10,696 bases of DNA from positions 1 to 10,696 of the forward strand of contig JAFPXF010000060.1 in assembly GCA_017394765.1 (NCBI GenBank), in the 5' to 3' direction. Shown here in pieces: positions 1-5,943 of this stretch. The stretch comes from Bacteroidales bacterium (GTDB lineage Bacteria > Bacteroidota > Bacteroidia > Bacteroidales > WCHB1-69). Position 1 is the first letter of the stretch. Every line of letters starts with the position of its first letter. The translations under genes were made by a program, and so were the position numbers. Under the pieces are notes generated by a model, which ran no database searches, was not told the DNA's origin, and saw only the letters and a list, made by a program, of their open reading frames with translations.

Positions 1-2
1 AC

Positions 3-911
3 GGCTGCGACAGCGTCATCACGTTGACCTTGACGGTGAACCCGACCTTCAACACGCCGGTTGCTGCTGAGATCTGCAACGGCGGCAGCTACAGCTTCTT
101 CGGGCAGAACTTGACCACGGCGGGCACCTACATCCACACGTTGCAAACGGTCCACGGCTGCGACAGCGTCATCACGTTGACCTTGACGGTGAACCCGACC
201 TTCAACACGCCGGTTGCTGCTGAGATCTGCAACGGCGGCAGCTACAGCTTCTTCGGGCAGAACTTGACCACGGCGGGCACCTATACCCATACGTTGCAAA
301 CGGTCCACGGCTGCGACAGCGTGATCACTCTGACGTTGACCATGGTCACGGGTTACAACACGCCGGTTGCCGATGAGATCTGCGAGGGTAGCAGCTACAA
401 TTTCTTCGGACAGAGCCTGACCACGGCGGGCACCTACACCCATACGTTGCTGAGCGTTCATGGCTGCGATAGTGTCATCACGTTGACCTTGACGGTGAAC
501 CCGACCTTCAACACGCCGGTCGTTGCTGAAATTTGCGAGGGAAGCAGCTACAACTTCTATGGACAGACGCTCACCACGGCAGGCACCTACACCCATACGT
601 TGCAGAGCGTCCACGGCTGCGACAGCGTCATCACCTTGACGTTGTCTCTCCTTCCCGGCACACACCATGTGGAAACCGAGAGTGCCTGCGAAAGCTTTGT
701 ATGGCACGGTGAAACATACACCACGTCAGGAACCTACACCTATGCTTATAACAATGCCAACGGCTGCGCCAGTGTCGACACCCTGCACCTGACCATCCAC
801 AGCTCTACTGCTTCTGACTTTGCCATCACCACCACCGATTCCTGTTACGAATGGAATTCTGAAATCTATTGTGAATCGGGCGACTACACCCAGACGTTGC
901 AGACGGTTGAC
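3..911 (+). repeat. In-frame 153-bp tandem repeat array
   Basis: Counting from GGCTGCGACAGC, units start at 3, 156, 309, 462 and 615, exactly 153 bp apart. Diverged units of 147 bp (from 615) and 150 bp (from 762) follow. The first two units differ at only three bases that I could find, all around 127-140 and 280-293. The repeats therefore keep frame and probably arose by recent duplication. More units probably lie upstream of the window. Confidence 0.93.
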
Positions 912-1211
912 GGCTGTGACTCCGTGGTGACGTTGCACCTGACCATCACGGTCGGTATCGATGACCGCGACCTGACCGGCATGGAGATCTTTCCGAACCC
1001 GACCAGCACAGTTCTCAACATTAAAGGCGAAAATGTACGAAAGATATGGATCTATAATGCCGACGGCCAGATTGTCTTTGTAAAGGAAGAAAATGTCGGG
1101 AACCTGCAGAGGGTGGATGTGTCTCCGTTCGCTGCCGGGCAGTATATCGTAAAGATTGAACTCGACAACAGCCGGACAGTCTCACGCAAATTCATCGTGA
1201 ACCGCCGGTAA
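3..1211 (+). CDS. T9SS-secreted tandem-repeat protein, C-terminal part (5' end outside window)
   Basis: The reading frame is open to the left edge, so the start lies outside; 402 residues are visible. They form about six repeats of 49-51 residues. Each has a Cys after an acidic start (EIC), an aromatic-Gly core (SYxFxGQxLTTAGTYTHTL) and a closing GCDSVITL, so each unit holds two cysteines. Units one to four are nearly identical; units five and six are diverged. After base 981 comes a domain with FPNPTSTVLNI, a YNADGQIV strand, DVSPFAAGQYIVKI and a basic end (RKFIVNRR). That is the type A T9SS C-terminal sorting domain, which sends proteins across the outer membrane and is usually cleaved. The protein is therefore probably a cell-surface or released adhesin-like or structural protein; its ligand is unknown. 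The gene converges on the minus-strand operon with 4 bp between stops, and I see no clear terminator hairpin. Confidence 0.88.
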   Translation, partial: GCDSVITLTLTVNPTFNTPVAAEICNGGSYSFFGQNLTTAGTYIHTLQTVHGCDSVITLTLTVNPTFNTPVAAEICNGGSYSFFGQNLTTAGTYTHTLQTVHGCDSVITLTLTMVTGYNTPVADEICEGSSYNFFGQSLTTAGTYTHTLLSVHGCDSVITLTLTVNPTFNTPVVAEICEGSSYNFYGQTLTTAGTYTHTLQSVHGCDSVITLTLSLLPGTHHVETESACESFVWHGETYTTSGTYTYAYNNANGCASVDTLHLTIHSSTASDFAITTTDSCYEWNSEIYCESGDYTQTLQTVDGCDSVVTLHLTITVGIDDRDLTGMEIFPNPTSTVLNIKGENVRKIWIYNADGQIVFVKEENVGNLQRVDVSPFAAGQYIVKIELDNSRTVSRKFIVNRR

Positions 1212-1215
1212 TGGT

Positions 1216-2304
1216 TTATCGTTTTTTACACACCAGCACGGAATGTCCCAAACCCAGAAAATCGTGAATGGATTCAACCTCCAGACCAGCTTCGCGCACT
1301 AAGCGAACAAGGTCATCGGAATGATACATCTTGCTGTTTCCGTTGGCGATGGCCGTAAAGTAGAGGCTGGTCTGGGCGAGACAGAACGCCGCAGTGTCGA
1401 AGCGTTGGCGGTCCCAAAGTGTCTCCATGATGTAGAGGCGCGTGTCAGCGCTCATGACGGTGGCGGCACGGCGCAGGATACTCAGAATTTGCGGTTCGCT
1501 GAAGCAGTCGAGGAACTGGCTCATCCAAATGGCATCGAAAGCAGGTTCTGAAGGCAGCGGGCAGCTGTTGTCCAGCATGTCGGCAGCGTATCCATGGATG
1601 CGGTCGGCACCTGGTTTTCCGGCGGTCTGCTCCTTCATCATCCCGATTTGTTGCGGCAAATCGACAATAGTAACCTCCACGTCGGGATTGTGACGCACGC
1701 ACTGCATCGCCCAGCGTCCCGTGTTGCCGCCCACGTCCATCAAATGTTTTGTGGAACGCGCAAAAACAAGATTCAATGCCTGCTCAAACGAGCCGTCGCT
1801 GTAGAAATGATCGAAAGCGAACCAGCTTTTCTGAGACGCTTCGGGCAATTGGGAAAGTCCCTCATACACCGTCGGCCAGTCGCCGAGGCACTTCAGTCCG
1901 GCGGGTTTTCCTTCCCTCAAAGCCTCCTCCAAGTAGAACATCCCTTGATAATTGACATCGTGGTTGAAGTCCAGATTCACGCGAGTGGACTCATCGTGGA
2001 GCAGGAACCATCCGGTTTTGGCCAGTGCATAACAACCAGTCTCAGGATCTACGGTCACGGTGTTCATCGTCAGCGACGACTCCAACAGGCATTTGGCGGC
2101 ATAGAGGGAGATGCCGGCCTTTCCGGCGACCTCTTCAGGGGTCATGGGCGTCTCCAGCATCTCGAAGATGCCCCATTTCACCATCAGCCTGGCCGTCTGG
2201 AATGTCATAGGCCCGAAAGCATAGATCTGCGCAAGCCGCTGCGCCTCAATCGCGCTCATCCAATCTTCTGTGTATTGTTTTTTCAAGTTGTCGTTTAGAT
2301 TCAT
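1216..2304 (-). CDS. SAM-dependent O-methyltransferase-like protein of an aryl polyene/flexirubin-type cluster
   Basis: The 362-residue product has the plan of the COMT/acetylserotonin O-methyltransferase family. An N-terminal winged-helix dimerisation region (about 25-105) has FQTARLMVKWGIFEML and EEVAGKAGIS. A Rossmann methyltransferase domain follows, with SAM motif I MDVGGNTGRW (189-198) and the ribose-binding acid in IVDLPQQ (Asp215). In plant and bacterial relatives the next segment carries the catalytic base as HDW. Here it reads MSQFLDCFSE (261-270), so the His position is Asp or Cys. It is the last gene of the minus-strand run, downstream of a ketosynthase and ketoreductase, which suggests methylation of an aryl or phenolic part of the polyene. 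The spacer before it (2305-2399) holds a possible promoter. Substrate is inferred only from context; the altered active site leaves open a different mechanism or a non-catalytic role. Confidence 0.82.
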   Translation of the reverse strand: MNLNDNLKKQYTEDWMSAIEAQRLAQIYAFGPMTFQTARLMVKWGIFEMLETPMTPEEVAGKAGISLYAAKCLLESSLTMNTVTVDPETGCYALAKTGWFLLHDESTRVNLDFNHDVNYQGMFYLEEALREGKPAGLKCLGDWPTVYEGLSQLPEASQKSWFAFDHFYSDGSFEQALNLVFARSTKHLMDVGGNTGRWAMQCVRHNPDVEVTIVDLPQQIGMMKEQTAGKPGADRIHGYAADMLDNSCPLPSEPAFDAIWMSQFLDCFSEPQILSILRRAATVMSADTRLYIMETLWDRQRFDTAAFCLAQTSLYFTAIANGNSKMYHSDDLVRLVREAGLEVESIHDFLGLGHSVLVCKKR

Positions 2305-2338
2305 TCTATAATGGTTATGGATTATTGAGGTTCAAGTT

Positions 2339-2371
2339 CAAAATTAAAAGATTCAAAGGGACTCATCCAAC
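2339..2371 (-). promoter_or_regulatory. Candidate Bacteroidota-type promoter before the methyltransferase
   Basis: On the minus strand TAATTTTG (2346-2339) matches the -7 consensus TAnnTTTG exactly, with GTTG (2371-2368) 21 bp upstream as a possible -33 box. It lies 35 bp before the ATG at 2304. Chance matches are common in AT-rich spacers, so this is tentative. Confidence 0.4.
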
Positions 2372-2399
2372 AATGAAACATACAGATAGCACTCTTCTC

Positions 2400-3632
2400 C
2401 TAACTACCAGCCACCAGCTTCTTCAGCACCACCGCCGAATTTGTTCCACCAAATCCGAAACTGTTGCTAAGAACGATGCGTAACGGCATTTCCACGGTAT
2501 GGGTGGCGAGGTTCAGCGGGGCAGTGTCCTCATCGGGGTTCTCGAAGTTGACGTTTGGGGCGACAAAACCATGCTGCATCATCAGGGTGCAATAGACCAA
2601 TTCGCTCGCACCTGCCATCCAGCATTCATGCCCCGTCATGCCCTTGGTGGAGCTGATGAGAGCAGGCTGCCCATTGAAGATGCGATTCAATGCCAACGCC
2701 TCGAATCGGTCACCTTGTGGCGTGCCCGTGGCATGAGCATTCACATAGTCGATGTCGGCGGGAGTGAGTCCCGCCATCTCTATAGCCCGCATCATGGCGG
2801 TGTAGCTGCCATCGTCAGAAGGCTGGGAGATGCCGCCACCGTTGGAGGAAAAGCCGTAGCCGGCCACCTCCGCGAGAATGGTCGCGCCACGCTGCACCGC
2901 GTGGTCGTAGTCCTCCAACACCAATGCTGCCGCGCCACCACTCGGCACCAAACCGTCGCGGTCGCGGTCAAAGGGTCGGGAGGCCTTCCACGGCTCATCC
3001 AAACGTTTGGAGAATGCTCCCAACGCATCAAAGGAGGCCATGGCGAACTGGTTGACTTCCTGAGCACCGCCGCAGAGCACACAGTCCTGCAGCCCTTGTT
3101 TGACAAGCAGGTAGCCCAAGCCAACGGAATGACTTCCACTGGCACACGCCGCGCTGACGGTGAAATTCACACCGCGCAGGTGGAAGATGCTGCTCAAATT
3201 CATGTTCACGGTGGAGTTCATTGATTGAAAGATCAGTCCAGAACCCAGCAACGCCGTGTCCGGACGTTCCACGAGCATGCGGTCCGTCTCGATCACTGGC
3301 TTCGCGGAGGAGTCGTTGCCAAAAATGACGCCTACCTCATGGTTGAGAAGGTATTCCTCATCTATGCCGGCCTGAGCGAAGGCCTCGCGGGAAGCCATGA
3401 ACGAATAGGCGGCCTCTTCCGAAAGGCCAGCGCGCAATCTCCTATGCAACAACGGCTTAAGCTCCGGATATGGAACTATGCCTGTCAAGTTCGACTGGTA
3501 TCCGTATGCGGTTCGGTCGGGATCGTTGCCCAATCCGCATTTCCCTTCACGCAACGATACCGCCACCTCATCCTGCGACGTACCGATGCACGACCAGATG
3601 CCCATTCCCGTGATTACTACACGTCTGTCCAT
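2400..3632 (-). CDS. Beta-ketoacyl-ACP synthase (FabB/FabF-type, aryl polyene class)
   Basis: This 410-residue condensing enzyme joins malonyl-ACP units to a growing acyl chain. The thiolase-fold catalytic set is intact: nucleophile Cys163 in SAACASGSHS, His300 in NAHATGTPQGD, and Lys330 and His335 in STKGMTGH. The C-terminal NSFGFGGTNSAVVL (390-403) is also typical. After MTGH the usual LGAAG-type sequence is replaced by ECWMAGASE, which marks a branch apart from housekeeping FabF. As I recall, this form occurs in ketosynthases of Bacteroidota aryl polyene clusters. It lies downstream of the ketoreductase and upstream of the methyltransferase, and no acyl carrier protein is adjacent. The start is the only good Met before the VVITGMG strand. 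The 121-bp gap upstream carries a hairpin element and a weak TAAATTTTG box. A primary fatty-acid role is less likely, given the TAL gene and the reductase type. Confidence 0.9.
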   Translation of the reverse strand: MDRRVVITGMGIWSCIGTSQDEVAVSLREGKCGLGNDPDRTAYGYQSNLTGIVPYPELKPLLHRRLRAGLSEEAAYSFMASREAFAQAGIDEEYLLNHEVGVIFGNDSSAKPVIETDRMLVERPDTALLGSGLIFQSMNSTVNMNLSSIFHLRGVNFTVSAACASGSHSVGLGYLLVKQGLQDCVLCGGAQEVNQFAMASFDALGAFSKRLDEPWKASRPFDRDRDGLVPSGGAAALVLEDYDHAVQRGATILAEVAGYGFSSNGGGISQPSDDGSYTAMMRAIEMAGLTPADIDYVNAHATGTPQGDRFEALALNRIFNGQPALISSTKGMTGHECWMAGASELVYCTLMMQHGFVAPNVNFENPDEDTAPLNLATHTVEMPLRIVLSNSFGFGGTNSAVVLKKLVAGS

Positions 3633-3714
3633 ATTCCATTCACAAAATTTATCAATATAAAAACGTATTCAATCGCTTGCTATCTGCTATAATATACCTC
3701 TTTCTACCAAGCTC

Positions 3715-3740
3715 TTGCCCCTATCGGGGCTGTTCAAGGA
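3715..3740. repeat. REP-like hairpin element, copy 1
   Basis: GCCCC (3717-3721) and GGGGC (3726-3730) form a 5-bp stem around TATC, followed by TGTTCAAGGA. The flanks and layout match the element at 10637-10661, although the stem sequences differ (GCCCC/GGGGC against GCCTC/GAGGC). That compensating change suggests the folded form matters. There is no T-run, so it is not an obvious intrinsic terminator. Confidence 0.55.
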
Positions 3741-3745
3741 ATACA

Positions 3746-3759
3746 ATTAACTATTAACT
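3746..3759 (-). repeat. Two 7-bp repeats at the ketoreductase stop
   Basis: On the minus strand AGTTAAT occurs twice in a row (3759-3753 and 3752-3746). The TAA stop of the ketoreductase gene (3756-3754) is inside the first copy. This is the shortest member of the heptamer spacers seen at other junctions here. Confidence 0.6.
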
Positions 3760-4482
3760 GTACAGTCCTCCGTTCACCTGTAACACCTGTCCTGTTATGT
3801 AGGAGGCATCCGGGGAAGCGAGGAAAGCGACGGCGGAAGCCACCTCGTCAGGGGTGCCAAAGCGCTGCGCGGGGATCATCTTGCTAAGCTCGGCCTCATT
3901 CAGTCCGGCAGTCATGTCGGTAGCGATGAAGCCGGGAGCCACGGCATTGACCGTGATGTTCCGCTTGGCCACCTCCTGTGCCAGGGCCTTGGTAGCGCCG
4001 ATGATGGCAGCCTTGGCGGCACTGTAGTTGGTCTGGCCTGGAACGCCCTTCAATCCCGATAGCGATGCCATGTTGACGATGCGGCCCTCGCGTTTGCGCA
4101 ACATCGTTTTCACCACACGACGGGTAATGTAGAAGAAGCCGTTCAACGGGGTGTCGATGACGCTGTGCCAGTCATCGTCGCCCATCATGATCATCAGCGT
4201 GTCACGGCGCGTGCCGGCATTGTTCACCAGCACGGAGATATAGTCGTCGGGATGGGCAGTCTCCCACCCTTCCAGCGCAGACTCCACGGCCTGAGCATCA
4301 CCGATGTCGAACTTCAGCAGTTCGCAAGTACCGCCCTGAGCCTCGACCATCTGTTTGGTCTCTTCGGCAGCGGCGTCGTTGCTCACATAGTTGACGATGA
4401 CGGGCATCCCGTCACGGGAGAGGCGCATGGCCACGGCACGTCCGATGCCGCGGGAACCTCCGGTTATGAGTGCGTATTTCAT
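3754..4482 (-). CDS. fabG: 3-oxoacyl-ACP reductase, SDR family (FabG-type, aryl polyene class)
   Basis: This 242-residue short-chain dehydrogenase reduces 3-oxoacyl-ACP to 3-hydroxyacyl-ACP with NAD(P)H. It has the cofactor glycine motif GGSRGIG (8-14), NNAG (87-90), and the catalytic set Asn114 (TPLNGFF), Ser140 (NMASLSG), Tyr153 and Lys157 (YSAAK). It also has the usual PGFIATDM loop and the end [14 protein letters not shown]. Length and end fit full-size FabG. The [17 protein letters not shown] start, the long [12 protein letters not shown] region and the GLYS end resemble, from memory, ketoreductases of aryl polyene clusters. The ketosynthase gene follows, consistent with a KS-KR pair working on the same carrier-bound chain. 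Its spacer (4483-4549) contains heptamer repeats and an 8-bp inverted repeat. It could also serve primary fatty acid synthesis, but the TAL and methyltransferase genes nearby argue for pigment synthesis. Confidence 0.9.
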   Translation of the reverse strand: MKYALITGGSRGIGRAVAMRLSRDGMPVIVNYVSNDAAAEETKQMVEAQGGTCELLKFDIGDAQAVESALEGWETAHPDDYISVLVNNAGTRRDTLMIMMGDDDWHSVIDTPLNGFFYITRRVVKTMLRKREGRIVNMASLSGLKGVPGQTNYSAAKAAIIGATKALAQEVAKRNITVNAVAPGFIATDMTAGLNEAELSKMIPAQRFGTPDEVASAVAFLASPDASYITGQVLQVNGGLYS

Positions 4483-4497
4483 TATTGTCAGTTATTT

Positions 4498-4539
4498 AGT
4501 GATCAGTGAACAGTGATTAGTGTTCACTAATTGGTGAAA
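4498..4539 (-). repeat. Heptamer spacer with an 8-bp inverted repeat before the ketoreductase
   Basis: Read on the plus strand, four consecutive 7-mers follow AGTGNNN (4498-4525): AGTGATC, AGTGAAC, AGTGATT, AGTGTTC. A diverged ACTAATT and a GGTGAAA follow in phase. The same stretch gives a perfect inverted repeat AGTGAACA (4505-4512) and TGTTCACT (4521-4528) with an 8-nt loop, ending 22 bp before the ATG at 4482. It may act as a spacer, an mRNA hairpin or an operator. Confidence 0.65.
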
Positions 4540-4549
4540 TAATATGTTG

Positions 4550-4777
4550 TTATCGTAATAAATTCAATATGGAAATAACTAAAAAAACAACACCAACGAC
4601 AATCGGAATAATCGTATAAAAAATAAAATGAATGATATTTCCTACTTTTTCGCCGTATGCTGTTTTCATTTTCGATAGTTTTCCGAATTTTTCGGGAGAA
4701 TTCCGTCTGAGATATATGGTGTAAATACCATAACCCAAAGCAAACAGACCGAACACTAATTGAAGAATTATACTCAT
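4550..4777 (-). CDS. Small two-helix membrane protein, function unknown
   Basis: Starting at MSIILQLVFG (base 4777) the product is 75 residues. It has a hydrophobic segment at about 3-22, a basic middle (RRNSPEKFGKLSKMKTAYGEK) and a second hydrophobic segment at about 49-72 ending NLLR. This fits an inner-membrane hairpin with both ends on the same side. An upstream in-frame Met (base 4825) would overlap the PIN gene and give a poor leader, so the later start is preferred; it leaves 7 bp to the PIN stop. The gene follows the DUF4065 and PIN genes closely and shares their AT-rich composition, so it probably belongs to that block. Size and topology resemble some small immunity proteins, but no signature allows that call. 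Similar small membrane ORFs are, I believe, widespread in Bacteroidota without known function. Confidence 0.68.
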   Translation of the reverse strand: MSIILQLVFGLFALGYGIYTIYLRRNSPEKFGKLSKMKTAYGEKVGNIIHFIFYTIIPIVVGVVFLVISILNLLR

Positions 4778-4784
4778 ATTGCTA

Positions 4785-5240
4785 TTATTTTTGAAAGACG
4801 CTCTGCCGAATATCAACAAAATCAAAACCAGGCTGTTCTAACATGTCAAACACTTTCTTCGCCTCCGAATCTGCAGATACAAAACCTACAATATCAGGTT
4901 CCCGACATGCTTGAGCAAACATCTTTGTATCATTTGGTATTACTGTTCTCGGTTGAATAGCCGCACCACGTTCCTTTTTAACACGTAATATGGTACGCAT
5001 AAAACGTGCAGCACATTCCGCATGATTATAATGGAACGGCAAAAGTTGCAAATACTGCATCGGAAGATGGTCTATCTCATCTTTCACTCCATACTCTGCC
5101 AACGCAATCGTAGAAACCTTGCAGGTCACACCTTGTTCCACATATTCCCGAAAAAAACGCATAGCAACAGGATGTAACGGCTCCTCTGGATTCATCAATC
5201 GGACAAGGAAACCACTATCAAGCAAAACGGACTTCATCAT
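4785..5240 (-). CDS. PIN-domain (VapC-like) ribonuclease, putative toxin
   Basis: The first strand reads KSVLLDSGFLVRLM. Numbering from the second Met, the metal-binding acids expected of a PIN nuclease are Asp7, Glu48 (STIALAEYG), Asp103 (NDTKMFAQA) and Asp123 (VSADSEAKKVF). The 150-151 residue length suits a single PIN domain. Such proteins usually cleave tRNA or other RNA with Mg2+ and are held in check by a partner. The start at ATGATGAAG (5240) is chosen because a purine-rich AGGGAGGG lies 6 nt upstream inside the end of the DUF4065 gene, whose stop is 2 bp away. This is one of the few good Shine-Dalgarno-like sites in the window. A longer frame from 5270 would overlap the upstream gene by 28 bp. 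Tight coupling to DUF4065 suggests an antitoxin-toxin pair, although PIN toxins usually pair with small DNA-binding antitoxins. Toxicity is inferred. Confidence 0.78.
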   Translation of the reverse strand: MMKSVLLDSGFLVRLMNPEEPLHPVAMRFFREYVEQGVTCKVSTIALAEYGVKDEIDHLPMQYLQLLPFHYNHAECAARFMRTILRVKKERGAAIQPRTVIPNDTKMFAQACREPDIVGFVSADSEAKKVFDMLEQPGFDFVDIRQSVFQK

Positions 5241-5242
5241 GA

Positions 5243-5812
5243 TCAACCCTCCCTTAAAGAATGAATCCAAACATCTGCGTCACCGACTCCCTTCCATGAA
5301 GGAGCCGCGAGTCTGATCAAACGTTGCATATAACCCTCATCAAAAGTTCGATTTTTATCATCTATAATAGCAGCGTTGGGAATCTGAAGAGTCATAAAAT
5401 AATCCCGAATCTCATTTTTTGGCAAAACTTCTCCAAAAGCATGCTTTGACCAAGGTCCTGAAGAATGGGTCATCTGCATCAAGGCGACTGCCGAATATCG
5501 ACTATATTCAAGATAAACTTTGTCAAACAAGGCAGCCTCCTGTGGTTCCAGCACAAGGTCATCTGAAATCCCAGCTGTGTTTATATCTCTTTTACGGTAC
5601 TTTTTATACATGTCATAGACGACAGGCACTACGGGACCGTATGTCCAAGCGACAATATCTTCAGAAAACAGAGCCTCTCCAAAGTAAGCCAAATGGAATC
5701 CTTGCACATAATACAATAATTTCTGGAGCTTGAGATTCGAAATGGTATCCCCATGTTCGACATCCACACGCGCCAAAATCTTACGAGCAATATCTAATGC
5801 CTTGAATGTCAT
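5243..5812 (-). CDS. DUF4065 / Panacea (SocA-like) domain protein, putative antitoxin
   Basis: The 189-residue product has the Panacea/SocA core: NLKLQKLLYYVQGFHLAYFG (26-45), the AWTYGPVVPVVYDMY segment (55-69) and a helix region with LMQMTHSSGPWSKH (111-124). Panacea proteins are a versatile antitoxin family whose core is paired with many unrelated toxins; SocA is a proteolytic adaptor antitoxin in Caulobacter. Here the partner would be the PIN protein, whose ATG starts 2 bp after this stop. The domain runs nearly full length, with no separate DNA-binding domain that I can see. A strong TATATTTG -7 box and an inverted repeat lie just upstream (5845-5882), so the block probably has its own regulated promoter. 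AT-rich composition sets it apart from flanking genes. Phage- or island-linked DUF4065 proteins also exist outside toxin-antitoxin pairs, so the antitoxin role is inferred. Confidence 0.82.
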   Translation of the reverse strand: MTFKALDIARKILARVDVEHGDTISNLKLQKLLYYVQGFHLAYFGEALFSEDIVAWTYGPVVPVVYDMYKKYRKRDINTAGISDDLVLEPQEAALFDKVYLEYSRYSAVALMQMTHSSGPWSKHAFGEVLPKNEIRDYFMTLQIPNAAIIDDKNRTFDEGYMQRLIRLAAPSWKGVGDADVWIHSLREG

Positions 5813-5844
5813 CTATTCTTTTTTAACCATGACTAAAAACGCTG

Positions 5845-5873
5845 CAAATATACACAAATTATGTATAACCAGA
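5845..5873 (-). promoter_or_regulatory. Promoter of the DUF4065-PIN block
   Basis: On the minus strand TATATTTG (5852-5845) is an exact match to the Bacteroidota -7 box TAnnTTTG. TCTG (5873-5870) lies 17 bp upstream as a weak -33 box. The box ends 32 bp before the ATG at 5812, giving a short leader. Confidence 0.6.
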
Positions 5874-5882
5874 GAGTGTATA
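5849..5882. promoter_or_regulatory. TATACA inverted/direct repeats over the promoter, possible operator
   Basis: TATACA (5849-5854) and TGTATA (5862-5867) form a perfect inverted repeat with a 7-nt centre. A second TGTATA (5877-5882) repeats the right arm 15 bp further on. The sites cover the -7 box and the -33 region, where a repressor would block RNA polymerase. Many toxin-antitoxin operons autoregulate this way; the binding protein is not identified. Confidence 0.45.
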
Positions 5883-5943
5883 ATAATGAGCAGCCAGAAT
5901 TCGCCATCCGCATATAATTAAACAACATCTCCTCAACAACTGG

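Noticed and set aside
3..911. CRISPR array
   Set aside because: The repeats are in-frame protein-coding units without unique spacers. The 7-bp tracts are far too short for CRISPR repeats.
1209..1230. Intrinsic terminator between the convergent genes
   Set aside because: There is a T-run near 1220-1226, but the only stem nearby (ACCG/CGGT at 1201-1209) has a one-base loop and is not plausible.
1594..2298. 234-codon plus-strand frame opposite the methyltransferase
   Set aside because: It is antisense to a gene with clear SAM motifs; its product shows no domain and no start context.
4550..4777. Immunity protein assignment for the small membrane gene
   Set aside because: Length and two helices fit, but no family motif could be recognised, so it is left as unknown.
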